From: Mytilus trossulus
Taxonomy: Eukaryota; Mollusca; Bivalvia; Mytilida; Mytilidae
DNA: 64,000 nt
Direction of reading: 5' to 3'
NCBI RefSeq assembly: GCF_036588685.1
Contig: NC_086376.1
Span: 56,691,166-56,755,165 of the forward strand
This document shows positions 46,952 through 59,190 of this stretch, piece after piece (the stretch's first letter is position 1; every line of letters begins with the position of its first letter). The notes under the pieces were generated by a model that saw nothing but the letters and a program-made list of their open reading frames with translations, had not been told where the DNA came from and made no database searches. A program made the translations under genes and the position numbers.

Positions 46952-49900
46952 TCAAACTTCCAATATTTTTTCTTCAACTGTAATCTCGTGCATGCATTCA
47001 GCAATAATTTTCTGGATGATTGGCACTATAACTGCATCTTCTTGTTCTTTCTTTTCTGTGTTTTCGTGCTTGTTTTCATGAGCTACAACACATGAATTAT
47101 CTCCCTGTCCTCTATAATCGTCCGAACAATCGGTTACCTCAATTGTTGGAAAAGCTGATGGCACACCTTTTGTTGATGTTGTTGTTGCATCTTCTGGTGT
47201 AAGGAAATAAAACCCCCATGTCTTCCTTCTAAAGAACGCATTTTGTCTGACCCACCCAAAGCCAACATTTCCTTCCATTAAAGACAACTTTAATTTTACT
47301 TGGTAACCTGTTGTAATAAAATAAAACATAAGATACATACTATAAACTAAAATTTATTCATTTACTGACAAGCATAAAGTAATAAGAGTTGTAATATTTG
47401 CAATCATGCCACATCTCCTCATTTATTTACAAAATCTTTTTAATCTAACATGATTTATAATTTGGCAATTTATCTAAAAGAAAGAAAACATACGTTTCCA
47501 AACTCTTGGTTCTGCATTTTGACTAAAAAAAGATTTTGGTTTTTAATCGTGTATTCTTTTGTATGAAGAATCAAGATACTAGTATAATAGGGAATTTGTG
47601 TGATCAGAACAATTCATTCTCAGTTTTAAAAAAAATGTTTATTTTGAAAATTGATTTAACAATTCGTTTTTGTTCGGGATATATTCAAAATCAGTCGGTT
47701 GGAGCATCCCATCCTGATAGTAAACACTTAACAAACCTGCTTTGATGTTGATAACTCCTCTGCATTTTTCATCACGTGTAACTGGATTTGATCGAATTCC
47801 ACCATTTATGGGGAAGAAACAGCCTTCTAAAATAATTATTAAAATGAAATATTAAATAATTGAATCTAAATTGTAGTAAAAATGTTTAATCTCTTTGAAC
47901 AGCTTGAATATCAATCAAGCTGTGGAAAACAACAAACATATACTACTATATAGATGTTCATATGCAGTTATTCAGAAACGACAGTTCGAAAGAGTTACTT
48001 ACAATTTAACAAATAAATAAGATATGAATAAAAGCAAAACCATAAATATTGTAAATATACAAGAAAGAAGATTTACCTTTACAACTCTCCTTTTTTTCAA
48101 ACAAAGATCTTTTCTCAGTCTTTAATTTTCTAAAATATGTTCCCTTCTCCATTCCCAGTACTTTATAATTACACTCCTTATAGTATATCTCGGCCAACTT
48201 TTCGTCCGGTCCAGTGGCTTGGATAAAATCCTACAAAACAAATCTTGCATATTATCTTTTATTAAAATCTGAAAACTACATGATGATATATTTTTTTGAG
48301 AAAATTACATAAGTTAAGAAGTTATTTTAGTTTACAGTTAAAGTTTTGTAAGAATTTGATGTGTTACTGTACAACACGATCCAAATAGTCATTCTTTACA
48401 ATGGGCCCTGTTTACAATACCAAAAAAATCTCAAATTTAAACGCAAGAAATTTCATTTGAATTCTCGTACACCTAATCTCCTATAAATATCATAACAGTG
48501 GTGGATCGAGAAGTTTATGTAAAAAGGGCGTGGAAGGAGGGGTCCATTCATGCTTCAGTGATTCCCTATATAATCAACCAATTATTCCCACAAAAGAGAG
48601 GATCAGGCCCCCGGCCCCCCTGGATCCGCCTTAAAAAAATACGAACGTTTTTTAATTTACTTTGAATCTGTGTGAATGATTATGTTAAGATAAGTAATTC
48701 GGGGTCGTACTTAAAGTGTACAAACCTCAGGTACTGGTGTGTTGTAGGTGGCTGATGTTATTTCATAGATCTTCTCAACGATGCCATCAATGTTTACTGC
48801 TGTTAGCTGTTGATCAACCAAGTTAAATCTGAAATAAATCATCGCATAAGATCAAACTATCTACATTTCCACGCATGAAACTGGAGGTCTTACTGATTCT
48901 ATTGTACTCTTTAAATTTATGTCAATCAACATTGTAGAGTGACCTGATATTTTTAACGGTTCATAGAAATCATCGAGTTGAGATATTTGTCCATTGGGTT
49001 ATACATTAAAAAACTATTAAACAACATGATTAAGCATACTAATTATATATCAATATAAGATGTGTTTAACCACTGTCACATACTTTTTTAAAGGAAATTA
49101 TTACAAAAACAATGAAAGTTCATACCCGTCTTGTTCCTTTGCCATGTATACAGCCTGTATCATGTCACTGTAGGCATGGATTAAGCTTTCTTTCATGAAA
49201 GATGACAACTTTTCTCGGATGGCAGCCACTTTCTATAAGAAAATAATAAGTTTGAAAATATGTGTTTTTCAAACAAAAAATTGATAAATATAACCTAAGA
49301 AACCTGATAGTATCGAAAGAACTGAAAAGGAATTACAACAAACAGTTGGTAAGGCTCCTTCCTCTGGCCAAAAATGTATGTTGTTTGCTGCAGCTCCATT
49401 CATTATTGACATTTGTATTCTATGGCCTCTATCTCCCTCCCGCCCCTCTTCGATAATACTGGTACCGACATTGGAAAAACAGGGACGAATTTATCCTACA
49501 GTCAAAACAAGTCAATGTTTTCAGTTTTCTAACGATTTTGCTTTCGCCTTTGAGGTTGGATTAGTTGCTAGTGACTATAAAATTTTATTTTCTCATCTTT
49601 TACAAGTAGTTGGTAAATATTTTTACAAATGCAGGACTAACAAATTTTAAATGGGAACACAAAATCCGTTGCCTGGTGTTCATTTTGACAACCTGACTAA
49701 ATTAACAGGATTTCCATCAACGTCATTAAAAATAAAGAAAAATAAAATAAATCTGTGAAAAGAAAACTGATGGACATAGTTTACATTAAATTTAACACAT
49801 TTTACCTGCAAAATAACTGTCCTGAGTTTCTTCTCATCCTCCATTTTTTCTTGGAAGCAAACCAGTATAGCTCTGTAACGTGTTGCTGCCTCACTCTGTT

Positions 49901-51890
49901 TTAATGCTAGATTATCATATTTGGTTTTAAGGTTTCTGGAAACAGCTTGTCCTTCATCTATGTTTTTCTCCAAGAAAGTGTCCAATCTATTGTTCCTGTG
50001 TTTCAGGCGTTTTTCCCAGTACCAACAATCCTTGAAAGAATAAAAATTAAATAATGTACATAAGTTTAAGAAATAAAGGGTTTTATCACCATATTAACTA
50101 CATGCATATCATTGAAATCCCAAATTAATTCCAAGCTCGATTTGATGACGTCATCGTGAGGACTTTTTTCCACAATATTTCTCTTTATGATACATTAAAA
50201 ATTTCCGATGAAGATTCCTCAATACCGTGTTTAGTCCAATTTTTAAAGGGGAGTAAGTTAAATGGTGGCAACTTAATTAAACACTATAAATGTAATTCAT
50301 TTAATGTTTTATATAAATGATCGTATGTATAATTATCGTACGATGTCCAGTCTTGTGTTTTCCTTTCCTTTTCTTTATTTTATTAACATGTAAAGTTCTT
50401 ATAACTTACTTTCTGTAAATCCCTGAGTCCCTCCAGACATATGATATGACTCCTTATTTTACGACTCACTTCTTTCTCCATTTTTATAACATCTTGACAA
50501 ATACTAGAATCAAATCTGAAAGAAGAATGAAATGCTGTTTTAAATAGTTTAGTGATTTCAATTATATTTTGCGATCTGTATCTCAAGACTTTGTATTTCT
50601 ATTGAATGAGTTGTTGAAACAAAGTTCTTACAACATTTAAGCTAGCTTATATGTAACATTAAATAATATACAATCACATACGTTAACGATATATACCATT
50701 TGTGATTGTATATTCATCTTATACATGTACTCACGTAACGTCAAAGTCTGGTTTCTTTTCTTTCATGACAGCATTGTCTTGTGTCTGACATTGAAGAAGA
50801 TAGGCGGTGTTACACAGTGGCACCAACAAGTCCTTCATTTCAACCATACCTGTAAAAAAATAATATATAAAATACATAAAAAAGTTATCAATAATCCACA
50901 GTCCATACCAAAGTAATGAAATAATTTTATATAGACTGCAGAGCTGTCTACATATTCAATTATAGCAATGTTCTGCTTCTTATTTCTTTCTTTATTTTTA
51001 TACAATTAACTGAACAAGTGTGGACACACATCGGTGTGGATAGTTTGTTTACACTATCAAAGATTAGAAATCATCTCCAAATCAAATATGAGCATACAAA
51101 TCAATATATAATTCAAGAGATTCCAAACATATGACGGTCCATTTCATTACTACTACAAACGGTTTTTAGTCATAAAGGTTCATAAAGGTTAAAGGGTGCG
51201 AGAATTGAAGACCTATTGGCGACCTTCTGCTGTTGTCTGTTCTATGGTCGTTTTTTTGTCTCTTTAACTCATTCCCCATTTCTATTCTCAATTTTATCAT
51301 CACTTATACTTTTTTGGGGGTCACATTTCGAATTCATTATATTTGAATTATTTCAAAGATATATGCTCAAAGGTGAAAATTGTTAACTTATTAGATTCGA
51401 AACAATATATTTGTAATATTACAATAACAAACAATATTACCGAAATTGTCATTTTCCTGGGAATATGCCATTCTCTTCGCTACATATATTGGTGCTGGTA
51501 TTCCATTTACTGTAAATGCTTCCATTGCATATTCCTTTAAAAGCCTAGAGTACCATTTATACTGGTCAATTCTAAACGAAAAAAATATTATAATCAATAA
51601 TTGGTATAAAATAAAACAAAGTTATACGGAAGACTTACCGGTGTATAACTATTAATGATTTTTTATTTTTATTTTTGAGAAAAAATATTATCTTGTCTGA
51701 AACCTCTGATATATTTTACTTCGAAAACCATGGCAAACTACGTTCATTTGTATCGCCGATAGTCTTTGAAGAATAGTTTATTAAAATACAAACTTATAAA
51801 GTTAATATCCACAAATTAATGGTAACTAAATACATACCTAATAAACTGCTTCAAGATTAAGTCAAGTCTTGAAATTGAAATACTCTCCAT
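46952..51890 (-). CDS. Ten-exon gene, 479-aa helical protein, unknown
   Basis: Exons in transcript order: 51890-51838, 51571-51441, 50849-50735, 50515-50410, 50030-49806, 49232-49126, 48828-48726, 48230-48077, 47826-47737, 47307-46952. All nine introns (219-591 bp) have GT and AG ends. Spliced length is 1,440 nt, and every junction keeps one open frame to TGA. The start MESISISRLDLILKQFIR is the first ATG of the chain. Residues about 95-260 are rich in charged heptad-like helices (KMEKEVSRKIRSHI, DCWYWEKRL, KMEDEKKLRTVILQ), suggesting a coiled-coil or BAR/F-BAR-like rod. The last 120 residues include a hydrophobic-aromatic stretch (VGFGWVRQNAFFRRKTWGFY) and an acidic Ser/Thr-rich tail. There is no signal peptide or membrane span, so it is probably cytosolic. 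The family is not recognised; F-BAR-like is only a guess. Confidence 0.85.
48499..48636. repeat. Short dispersed repeat in intron 7 of the gene
   Basis: CAGTGGTGGATCGAGAAG at the left and CCCCCTGGATCCGCC at the right are weak inverted ends of a G/C-rich insertion within an otherwise AT-rich intron. Confidence 0.4.
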
Positions 51891-52233
51891 CTTTACGAAT
51901 AGTTGATTTAAAAAAAAATTGAGGTTCCAATATAAGCGTTCTCTTTACTACTAAAGCGACAACTCTACTGAACGTCGCCAAGGTACCTCAGGAAAACGTC
52001 ACAATGTTGCGACCGCAACGTCGTTGACATTCGGATGATGTTCGTCGTCTCTTGGACTTTTCTGATTTCTTCCATTAACTTTTTCCACTGCGTATGCTCT
52101 GAGTAAATGGTCCATGCATGCGCACGAGTGTTCTCTGTATATTTTGATCCCGTGAAGCGAATATGTAATTATATCTGTGTACACTGCTGTCTGGAAATTT
52201 TATATAAAGTTGTTAGTACTTATTAGACTTGTT
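51891..52233. other. Upstream region of the minus-strand gene
   Basis: Holds the presumed 5' untranslated region and promoter. It is richer in CpG (for example GACCGCAACGTCGTTGACAT at about 52,010) than its surroundings. No TATA box or transcription start could be fixed. Confidence 0.35.
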
Positions 52234-52517
52234 GTTATGACACAGGTCTGTCTTTTGTTGAAGAAACCCCGTCTCCCTCAAGTTATCTTCCTTTTATTTT
52301 TGTAGTTATGACACAGGTCTGTCTTTTGTTGAAGAAACCCCGTCTCCCTCAAGTTATCTTCCTTTTATTTTTGTAGTTATGACACAGGTCTGTCTTTTGT
52401 CGAAGAAACCCCGTCTCCCTCAAGTTATCTTCCTTTTATTTTTGTAGTTATGACACAGGTCTGTCTTTTGTCGAAGAAACCCCGTCTCCCTCAAGTTATC
52501 TTCCTTTTATTTTTGTA
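52234..52517. repeat. 71-bp tandem repeat, four copies
   Basis: Units start GTTATGACACAGGTCTGTCT at 52,234, 52,305, 52,376 and 52,447. They are almost identical; a T/C change (TTTTGTTGAAG versus TTTTGTCGAAG) separates the first two from the last two, so the last step was probably a two-unit duplication or gene conversion. It lies about 340 bp upstream of the start codon of the minus-strand gene. Confidence 0.95.
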
Positions 52518-52625
52518 GTTGAGTTGCTGTCTCATTGACGTATAAATACCTCACATGCATCGTTGTTTTTCCATCACTTAATTTTCCTTGTACACAATAT
52601 GGCTAATTATGATATACATGTATAT

Positions 52626-53985
52626 AGAATAGAATAGAATAGAATATTTTTATTTCCCAAATTACAGGGCCCATAAAGGGCATAAAATCAGATACAATTG
52701 ATTTACATAATTAGTAACAACAGCAATAATAGAGGCATATACATATATAATTCGAATATAAGCATTGGTCAGAATCAAGCTAAAAACCACATATATATAT
52801 TGTGAATAAAAGAATAATAAAATTACATTATACATGCATATGTATTTATTTTCAAATTATTTACTTGACTAAATGTCAGTGTTCATGCCTGATCTCCTTA
52901 ATTCAAAACAGTCACAAATATAACAACCAAGTTTTTCCATAAGAGTAACATTTTCTTGGGTCAAGAGCCATACAAATTTAGAAGATTTATTTAAGTTTAT
53001 AAAATTATAACAATTGTTAGAAATGTCTTGAATAAAATCGTCCCTTTGAATATCAGAAAGAGGGCATTCTAATAAAAAAATGAAGCTCATCTTCAACTTT
53101 ACCAAGTGAGCGTACAAAGACGCTCAGATCTTTCTATATGCTTTTTTGAATATCTGTCTGTCTCAATTTTTAAAGAGTGTGCACTTATTCTTAATTTACA
53201 AATTGACTGCCTTTTTTTGAAGTCCTGCAATTCTAAATATTTTTCTTTTTTAAAACAATTTTTTATGGAAAAATAAGTACCAAGCTTCCCTTTTTCAGAG
53301 TTAATTGTTTGATACTTCAGTTAATTCCAAAAAGTGACATAACTTTTACATAGTTTATTTTTAACATACTGACATAAAGAACCAATTGATTGGTAAAAAT
53401 TTGGTAATTCAATTTCTCTCTGAATATAATCTATACTAGAATACCATGTATTTACATTAGAGCTATGTAACTGTTTACAACATATAAACGCATCATATAA
53501 TAGTCCTTCTGTCAAATGTTCCAGTCTTTGACAATATTTTAACATTGATAAAATTATAGTAAAATACATAGGAAATCTACCAAGCTCTGACATTACAGCT
53601 ATATTACTTGACTTTCTGTTTACACCAAGAATGTATTTCATAAATTTGGTGTGAGATTTTTCAGAAGAATCCTGACCAAAGACTTTTTCTAATATATACT
53701 CATTTTCTTTTTTACAAGCAGCTGAATCTGTTCTAAACATTCCCCATATTTCACTGCCATATAATAGTATGGGTTTAATTGTATGATCATAAAGATGTAA
53801 AAAAGTGGCAATACTAGGGTTAGATGATGACAAGCATCTCTGTAGCTTAAAACAAGCTTTTAAAGATTTGTTGTATAATTCATCTTTACACTGCTTAAAT
53901 AAACCACTAGATGTAAATGTGATTCCAAGATATCTATATAATTTTGCACTTTCAATCTCTTTACCTCCAAAACATATATATATTG
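52626..53985 (-). mobile_element. 5'-truncated non-LTR retrotransposon (LINE) A
   Basis: On the minus strand a frame from about 53,970 to 53,321 covers the region after the reverse transcriptase catalytic core: LYRYLGITFTSSGLF, then TIKPILLYGSEIWG and GRFPMYF, all typical of LINE proteins. After frame breaks the C-terminal part continues at 53,117-52,869 (FLLECPLSDIQRDDF, LGCYICDCFELR). The catalytic core and everything upstream are missing. The 3' end is an (ATTCT)n run at 52,626-52,645. This is a dead copy. Confidence 0.8.
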
Positions 53986-53989
53986 TGCA

Positions 53990-54075
53990 TAGATAACCGT
54001 ACGACCTTCAACAACGAGAGAAAAAAACATACCGTATAGACGGCAATAAGAGGCACAAACATGAAAAAAAGAAGC
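53990..54075 (+). repeat. SINE-like mussel repeat, internal fragment
   Basis: TAACCGTACGACCTTCAACA, then ATACCGTATAGACGGCAATA, abutting the broken end of LINE A. LINE A probably inserted into this copy. Confidence 0.6.
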
Positions 54076-54525
54076 ATTTCAAAATAGAAAACTTTTTTAT
54101 TCATATTTCAACACCCCTTATTTTTTCTATTTTTTAGCCTTTTATTCTCTTTTCTTCATGTATTAGTCGCATTTATTCTGCGAGTCTTTTATCAATTATT
54201 CTATTTTCTTTACACCTAATCAAGACCTCCATAATTTTGTGCGATGCAGTGCAATGATTAAAAACCATACCTTGTCATACGGTCTTAGTATTTTATGAAA
54301 CATTTGCGGTAGTTTTATAATAATAATTAAAATAGAAACCAAATGAAATGAAGTAAACAAAAACATCATGCAACTGCAATTTTTAAACAGCAGTAAGAGG
54401 AACTATCTTTATCGATTGGTTAACTGAGCCAAAAGCGAAGAATTAATAAGAATGTTAATACCGTCAAGGATTTTAATGAAATATTGGCGGTATTTTTTTC
54501 CATGATTACGACATATCAATAAAAA
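54076..54525. other. Unassigned sequence
   Basis: No gene or repeat recognised. Confidence 0.3.
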
Positions 54526-54600
54526 TAAGAAAATGTGGTATGATTGCCAATTAGACAACTCTCCACCAGAAACCAAATAACATAGAAGTTACCAATGGCG
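54526..54600 (+). repeat. SINE-like mussel repeat, 5' fragment
   Basis: GAAAATGTGGTATGATTGCC then AACTCTCCACCAGAAACCAA. Confidence 0.7.
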
Positions 54601-55019
54601 TCAAACAGTAATTATTTGTCGTTTATATTCGTTGTGTGTTTTGGCTATCTGGTAGGTTTTGGGAAAGAAAATACTAGACTTTGAGTCACTCGAAACCTAT
54701 AAAAACACGGCCCTATCTATGTTTGTGGAACTGTGTTAATTCAAGTAGTTAATACTGCTTTGGTTGTATTTCCTATTTCCTACAGCCCTATATTATAACA
54801 ATATGTTGAAAGTACTTCAACTTATATCAATAAGATCTTTCAAATTACAAAATTCTATAGTGGAAAATATAACATTTTATTTTGAATTCTGACCAACCAT
54901 AAGTGTAGCATTCAGTTCCTCAATATACGTATACGCTGATTACTACAATATCCTTTTGTTGCTGTGGGACGTCCGATTGCTGTTTACCTCGCCAGTGGCA
55001 TGCGTATCAATTGGTGTCA
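54601..55019. other. Upstream of the small plus-strand gene
   Basis: No repeat was recognised. It would contain the promoter of the gene starting at 55,020, but no core element could be fixed. Confidence 0.3.
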
Positions 55020-58000
55020 ATGGAATCTACTGACAAGGTAAGCAAATAGTATTTTGTATATATAACTTATAAAAAAGAAGATGTGGTTTGATTGCCAATG
55101 AGACAGCTCTCCACAAGAGACCAAAATGACACAGAAATTAATAATTATAGGTAACCGTACGGCCTTCAACAATGAGCAAAGCCCATACCGGACATACCGC
55201 ATAGTCAGCTATAAAAGGCCCCGATATGACAATGCAAAAGAATTCAAACGAGAAAACTAATGGCCTTATTTGTATAAAAAATGAACGAAAAACAAAAATG
55301 AAATACATTAACAAACAATTACAGACTCCTGGCTTGGGACAAACACATACATACATAATGTGGCGGGGTTAAACATGTTAGCGCGATTCCAACCCTCCCC
55401 TAACCTGGGACAGGGTATAACAGTACAACTTAAAATCGAACTTTTTTTTAAAATCAAGATGGTTCATGAATTGCCAATGGCATCTCTCAGGTATTGTTAA
55501 ACATTAAGCGATCTGTTATAAGATGTCGTAATTTTAAAAGAGTTATATTTCTTTTTCATCCCTACGTATATGTTGATGTTTCGTTCGATGCAAATCTGAA
55601 GAAAATTGCATCGAATATGAAAATGTCAAGAAAAGGAATGAAAAGTCAAGAGTTTTCACTGCAAGATTACGACAATGTAAGTAAAGTATACATATGATTT
55701 TAAATTGATAGTCAAATCAAAATGTGCAATAAGACTTGAGGAGGCACTCCATTTAATGAACATTCCGTTCGTCTTAATAAAGTCAGTGATGTTTTTTTTT
55801 TAAATCGAGATGAGGTAATCTAGTCCTAGTATGGCCAGAATACTTTTTGTATTTTTATATTTATTACTTTAAACTATAAAGTACCCTTAAATGCGTTCCA
55901 ATTCTTTTACTATTCAATTCAATTCAAAGCTTTATTTATAGTCGGCATGTCATATAACAAATAAACATAAGCTCTCTGAGCTTTTATAACCGACAAACGC
56001 ATACATTTACATAACAATCATACACAATACAAATATTAAAACATAAAAGACATAGAACATACATTTCATGCACATTTAGGCTGCACTATTAAATACTATA
56101 TTATACACATGCATAAGCACTAAAAGCAAACATAAAAACTAAAGCACAGCATTCACAAATTATAAAAAGCTTAGCAAACATTCACAAGAAGCAGCACTAT
56201 TATATTTCAAGCTATAACATAAAATAAATAAAACTATGCACATGCATTGCAATGGCATGAGTTGCCATTCTATGAGTTTATTAGACTCTTGAATTGGGTA
56301 AAAGATGTTTCAGTTCTAAAGTGGTTTGGCAACTCATTCCATAGTTTGGCAGCAGAATATCTGAAAGATTTCAAGCCATACCTTGTAGTTCTTACGTCTG
56401 GTATTTCAGCTAAATTTTGGTATCTGAAAGAATTTTTTTTTTTTTAATATTTATAAGGTCATGGAGGTATACTGGATTTTCATGATTGAGTGTTCTAAAG
56501 ACCTCTATTGCCATGGTTCTTAGGCGTCTTACTTTAAGTGATGGCATTTTTGATTTTAAAAGTAAGTCTTCATATGTGCTATTGTGATCCTGGTAAATGA
56601 AGCGAAGTGCTCTTTCTTGTACTTTTTCAATTTTTTTAGTGTTGGCCTCGCTGCAGAAATGCCAGGACAATGAGAAGAAATTAAAGTTTGACATGATAAA
56701 GGAGTGATATATTGTTAATTTTCCAAGTTTGTTTAAGTATTTGCCAAGTCTTTTTAACATTTAGTTGTCTGGATGCTTTTTTGCAGATGTTTGATATATG
56801 CGTGTGGAAATTTAGTTCAAAGTCAATGGTGATGCCTAATAGTTTGACCTCTTTTTCACATTTTATTTTGTTACCTGCTAGATCAAATGTAATGTTTTTG
56901 CCCATTGTTTTTTTGCCGATTGCCAAAGCTTGAAAATTTTCAGGGTTTGCCTTCATTTGATTGGAAGAAAACCATTCTATCAGAGCCAAACTGTCTTTTT
57001 CAAGTGTGGAGATAACGGTGTCTATATCTCTATTTGCATAAGATAATGTGTTGTCATCAGCATAATTGTAGAGTGAACTGTTTTTGGTGAAGTGAAATAT
57101 GTCATTAATGTAGATGTTAAACAGTATAGGACCTAGAATAGAACCTTGTGGTACTCCTTTGTATATGTTTTGACAATTGCTCAGACTAGAGCCAACTCGA
57201 ACACATTGTTTCCTGTTAGATAAGTAATTTTTAATGAGTTTTAATGAGGAAGTTGAAAGACCATATGCTTCAAGCTTAAGCAGTAGAAGATCGTGTGGGA
57301 GACAATCGAAAGCCTTAGATAGATCCATTAGAATTGAGCCAATAAACTTATTTTGATCAAGTGCCATTTTCCAGTCCTCTATAATCCTGAGTAGAGTAGT
57401 TTGACATCCATATTTTGGTCGAAAAGCAGATAAGTATGGATGAAAGTGTGTATTGAAGTATTCAAATAGCTGGTTGTAAATTGCTCGTTCAAAAAATTTT
57501 GAAATTGCTGGAAGTATACTTACTGGTCTATAGTTGCCCACATCAAGAACATTGTTCTTTTTACACCAGAAACGAATTTACGACAAAACGTAAGCAGTTT
57601 TAGAACCATCATAGTAAAAAACGTTCCTGCCGATATATTTAAGTTACCCACGGCCGTTTAAGCACAGTGTATTTGATACATGTACATTCTAATGACGTTA
57701 TTTGTTTTATAGTATTCTTTTATTTGTCTTTATCAATATTACTTTTATATTGTTAATAATTTTTTTTTGGTGATATCCATTTGACTTGGCTTTGTACTTA
57801 TACATCTCGTTATTGTGTTAATGTTCTATTTGCTAATGTGCTTTTCTATATTCCTTTCTGTGTTTCTTTGATACATAAGACGTGGCTCTGTACTTTTACA
57901 TCCCGTCATTATGTTAGTGTGCTAATATATTTTTTTATTCTTGACTTTGCTAATGTTCTTTGTTGATAAGCCTTTTTTTGTGCTTCTTTGTTACATATCT

Positions 58001-59060
58001 GTGTGTTTTCATTGTGATTGAGATTATAACACAATGTTGACTGCTGTACCCCTATTTTTGACATTTTTTTGTCCTGCCTTTTTTTTAGTTGTAATCTCTG
58101 TCCTACCTTTTTATTTTTCACTCTACTTGGTCCTGCTTTTTTTTTTTTTAGTTTATCCTGACTTTTTTTACATAAATTGTCATCCTGACTTTTTTTTTTG
58201 CAAGTGTCACATCCTGCCTTTTTTTTTTAATCAAAACTCCTGTCCTGCCTATTTTTTTCAAATTTCATCCTAGCCCCCCCTCTCTCTATTACACTTTCAC
58301 CACAAAAATGGTAACAATTGTAATTAAAGGCCAAATATGGATAAATTCCCACAATGAGTCAATTGATTACCTTTGTAAAAGAGAGGACAAAGATACCAAA
58401 TGGATGGTCTAAAATAAACTGACAACGCCATGGCAAAAGGCAGAGCAAAAGACAAACAACAATATACACAAAACACAACAAAGAAAACTAAGCTTAGCAA
58501 CATGATCCCCTCCATAAATCTTATTTTGCCGATTGATTTTGTTATTTAGTCTGGAGTCTCTCTCTCTACCGACTCTATATAGTTTTTGCAAAAGTCAAGT
58601 AAAAACAAAGAATTGTATAATATCTAGGTGTTAACTATGTTGATTCGAGAATTGGTATACTAGTATACAAATCCTTGGTTCTTTGGCTTCCTTGCTACTT
58701 AAAATATACTACAGCAAAGCAATGCAATTCAAAAATTGCTGACATAATATTGGGTTGACAAACTTGACATAATAAAATATTTTGTCTGCTGCAATATTTT
58801 ATTTAAAGATTAATGTACAATCAATCTGATTAAATTACTTTCAGAATGACAAACATCATCCATATCCAAGACCTAAAATGACCATGGACTTCGAAAATGT
58901 GGTAAAAATGAGGCCATATATCAAACAGATAATGCTTTGTGTCGAGCTGATTAGTCAAGTCTTTTTTAATTGGTGTGTATGGTTTGTTCTACTGTTATAC
59001 TGTTTTGCTGTAACATCACTATCCAAGGTAAGGGGAGTGATTAACCCATCCGCAATTTGA
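55020..59060 (+). CDS. Three-exon small membrane protein, unknown family
   Basis: Model: 55020-55037 (MESTDK, donor GTAAGC), 55491-55676 (VLLNIKRSVIRC ... FSLQDYDN, acceptor CTCTCAG, donor GTAAGT) and 58845-59060 (acceptor TTACTTTCAG; NDKHHPYPRPK ...), ending at TGA 59,058-59,060. All junctions are phase 0 and give 139 residues. The second exon is basic. The third has a hydrophobic segment at about residues 97-125 (QVFFNWCVWFVLLLYC), suggesting one membrane span with the basic N-terminal part probably cytosolic. From about 58,985 the exon runs into a reverse SINE-like repeat, so the end of the reading frame is repeat-derived. A GTAAGG donor at 59,028, also in the repeat, would keep phase 0 toward unseen exons. 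Intron 2 holds LINE B. The gene may be truncated. No family was recognised. Confidence 0.5.
55078..55440 (+). repeat. SINE-like mussel repeat, full-length example
   Basis: The most complete copy here: GATGTGGTTTGATTGCCAAT ... GTACGGCCTTCAACAATGAG ... CATAATGTGGCGGGGTTAAA ... CCTCCCCTAACCTGGGACAG. It lies in intron 1 of the small plus-strand gene, in sense orientation. Confidence 0.85.
55911..57575 (-). mobile_element. 5'-truncated LINE B with reverse transcriptase
   Basis: Minus-strand frame from about 57,573: DVGNYRPVSILPAISKFFER, ILMDLSKAFDCLPHDLL, GVPQGSILGPILFNIYINDI and YADD, which are the order and motifs of a non-LTR reverse transcriptase palm (the YADD aspartates are the catalytic pair). 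A frameshift near 56,745 moves the reading into the frame 56,760-56,410 (KIEKVQERALRFIYQDHNST), and another break follows an A-run near 56,440. The endonuclease half is absent. The 3' end has an (ATTGA)n-type run at 55,911-55,928. It is non-functional and lies in intron 2 of the small plus-strand gene, antisense to it. Confidence 0.9.
57576..58043. repeat. Two diverged copies of a ~105-bp sequence, rest unassigned
   Basis: CTTGGCTTTGTACTTATACA ... GTGTTTCTTTGATACATAAG at 57,784-57,880 recurs as CGTGGCTCTGTACTTTTACA ... GTGCTTCTTTGTTACATAT at 57,881-57,998. Confidence 0.5.
58044..58280. mobile_element. Second copy of the poly-G/poly-C-ended element
   Basis: The same TCCTGCC + T-run interior as at 17,552-17,799 (GTAATCTCTGTCCTACCTTT, CAAAACTCCTGTCCTGCCTA), ending TTTCATCCTAGCCCCCCC. 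The left G-run is lost. Confidence 0.6.
58375..58580 (+). repeat. Copy of the second dispersed mussel family
   Basis: GAGGACAAAGATACCAAATG ... ACTGACAACGCCATGGCAAA matches 12,345-12,420, then diverges. Confidence 0.6.
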
Positions 59061-59190
59061 ATGTGCCAATTTCAAGTTAGGAGCCTGTAATTCACTTGTT
59101 GTTGTTTGTTCCTGTATATCATGCTAGTATTTTTTCACTTCAATCAGAAAATTTCTCACTGGCAATCATTCCACACCTTCATATTTTTAT
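58985..59190 (-). repeat. SINE-like repeat overlapping the last exon
   Basis: CACTATCCAAGGTAAGGGGA ... GGAGCCTGTAATTCACTTGT ... CACTGGCAATCATTCCACAC is the family in reverse, diverged. Its 3'-side part supplies the end of the plus-strand frame that stops at 59,060. Confidence 0.6.

Noticed and set aside
50146-50153. TGACGTCA, a perfect CRE-type site
   Set aside because: A single 8-bp site in an intron is expected by chance at this scale, and nothing else marks an enhancer.
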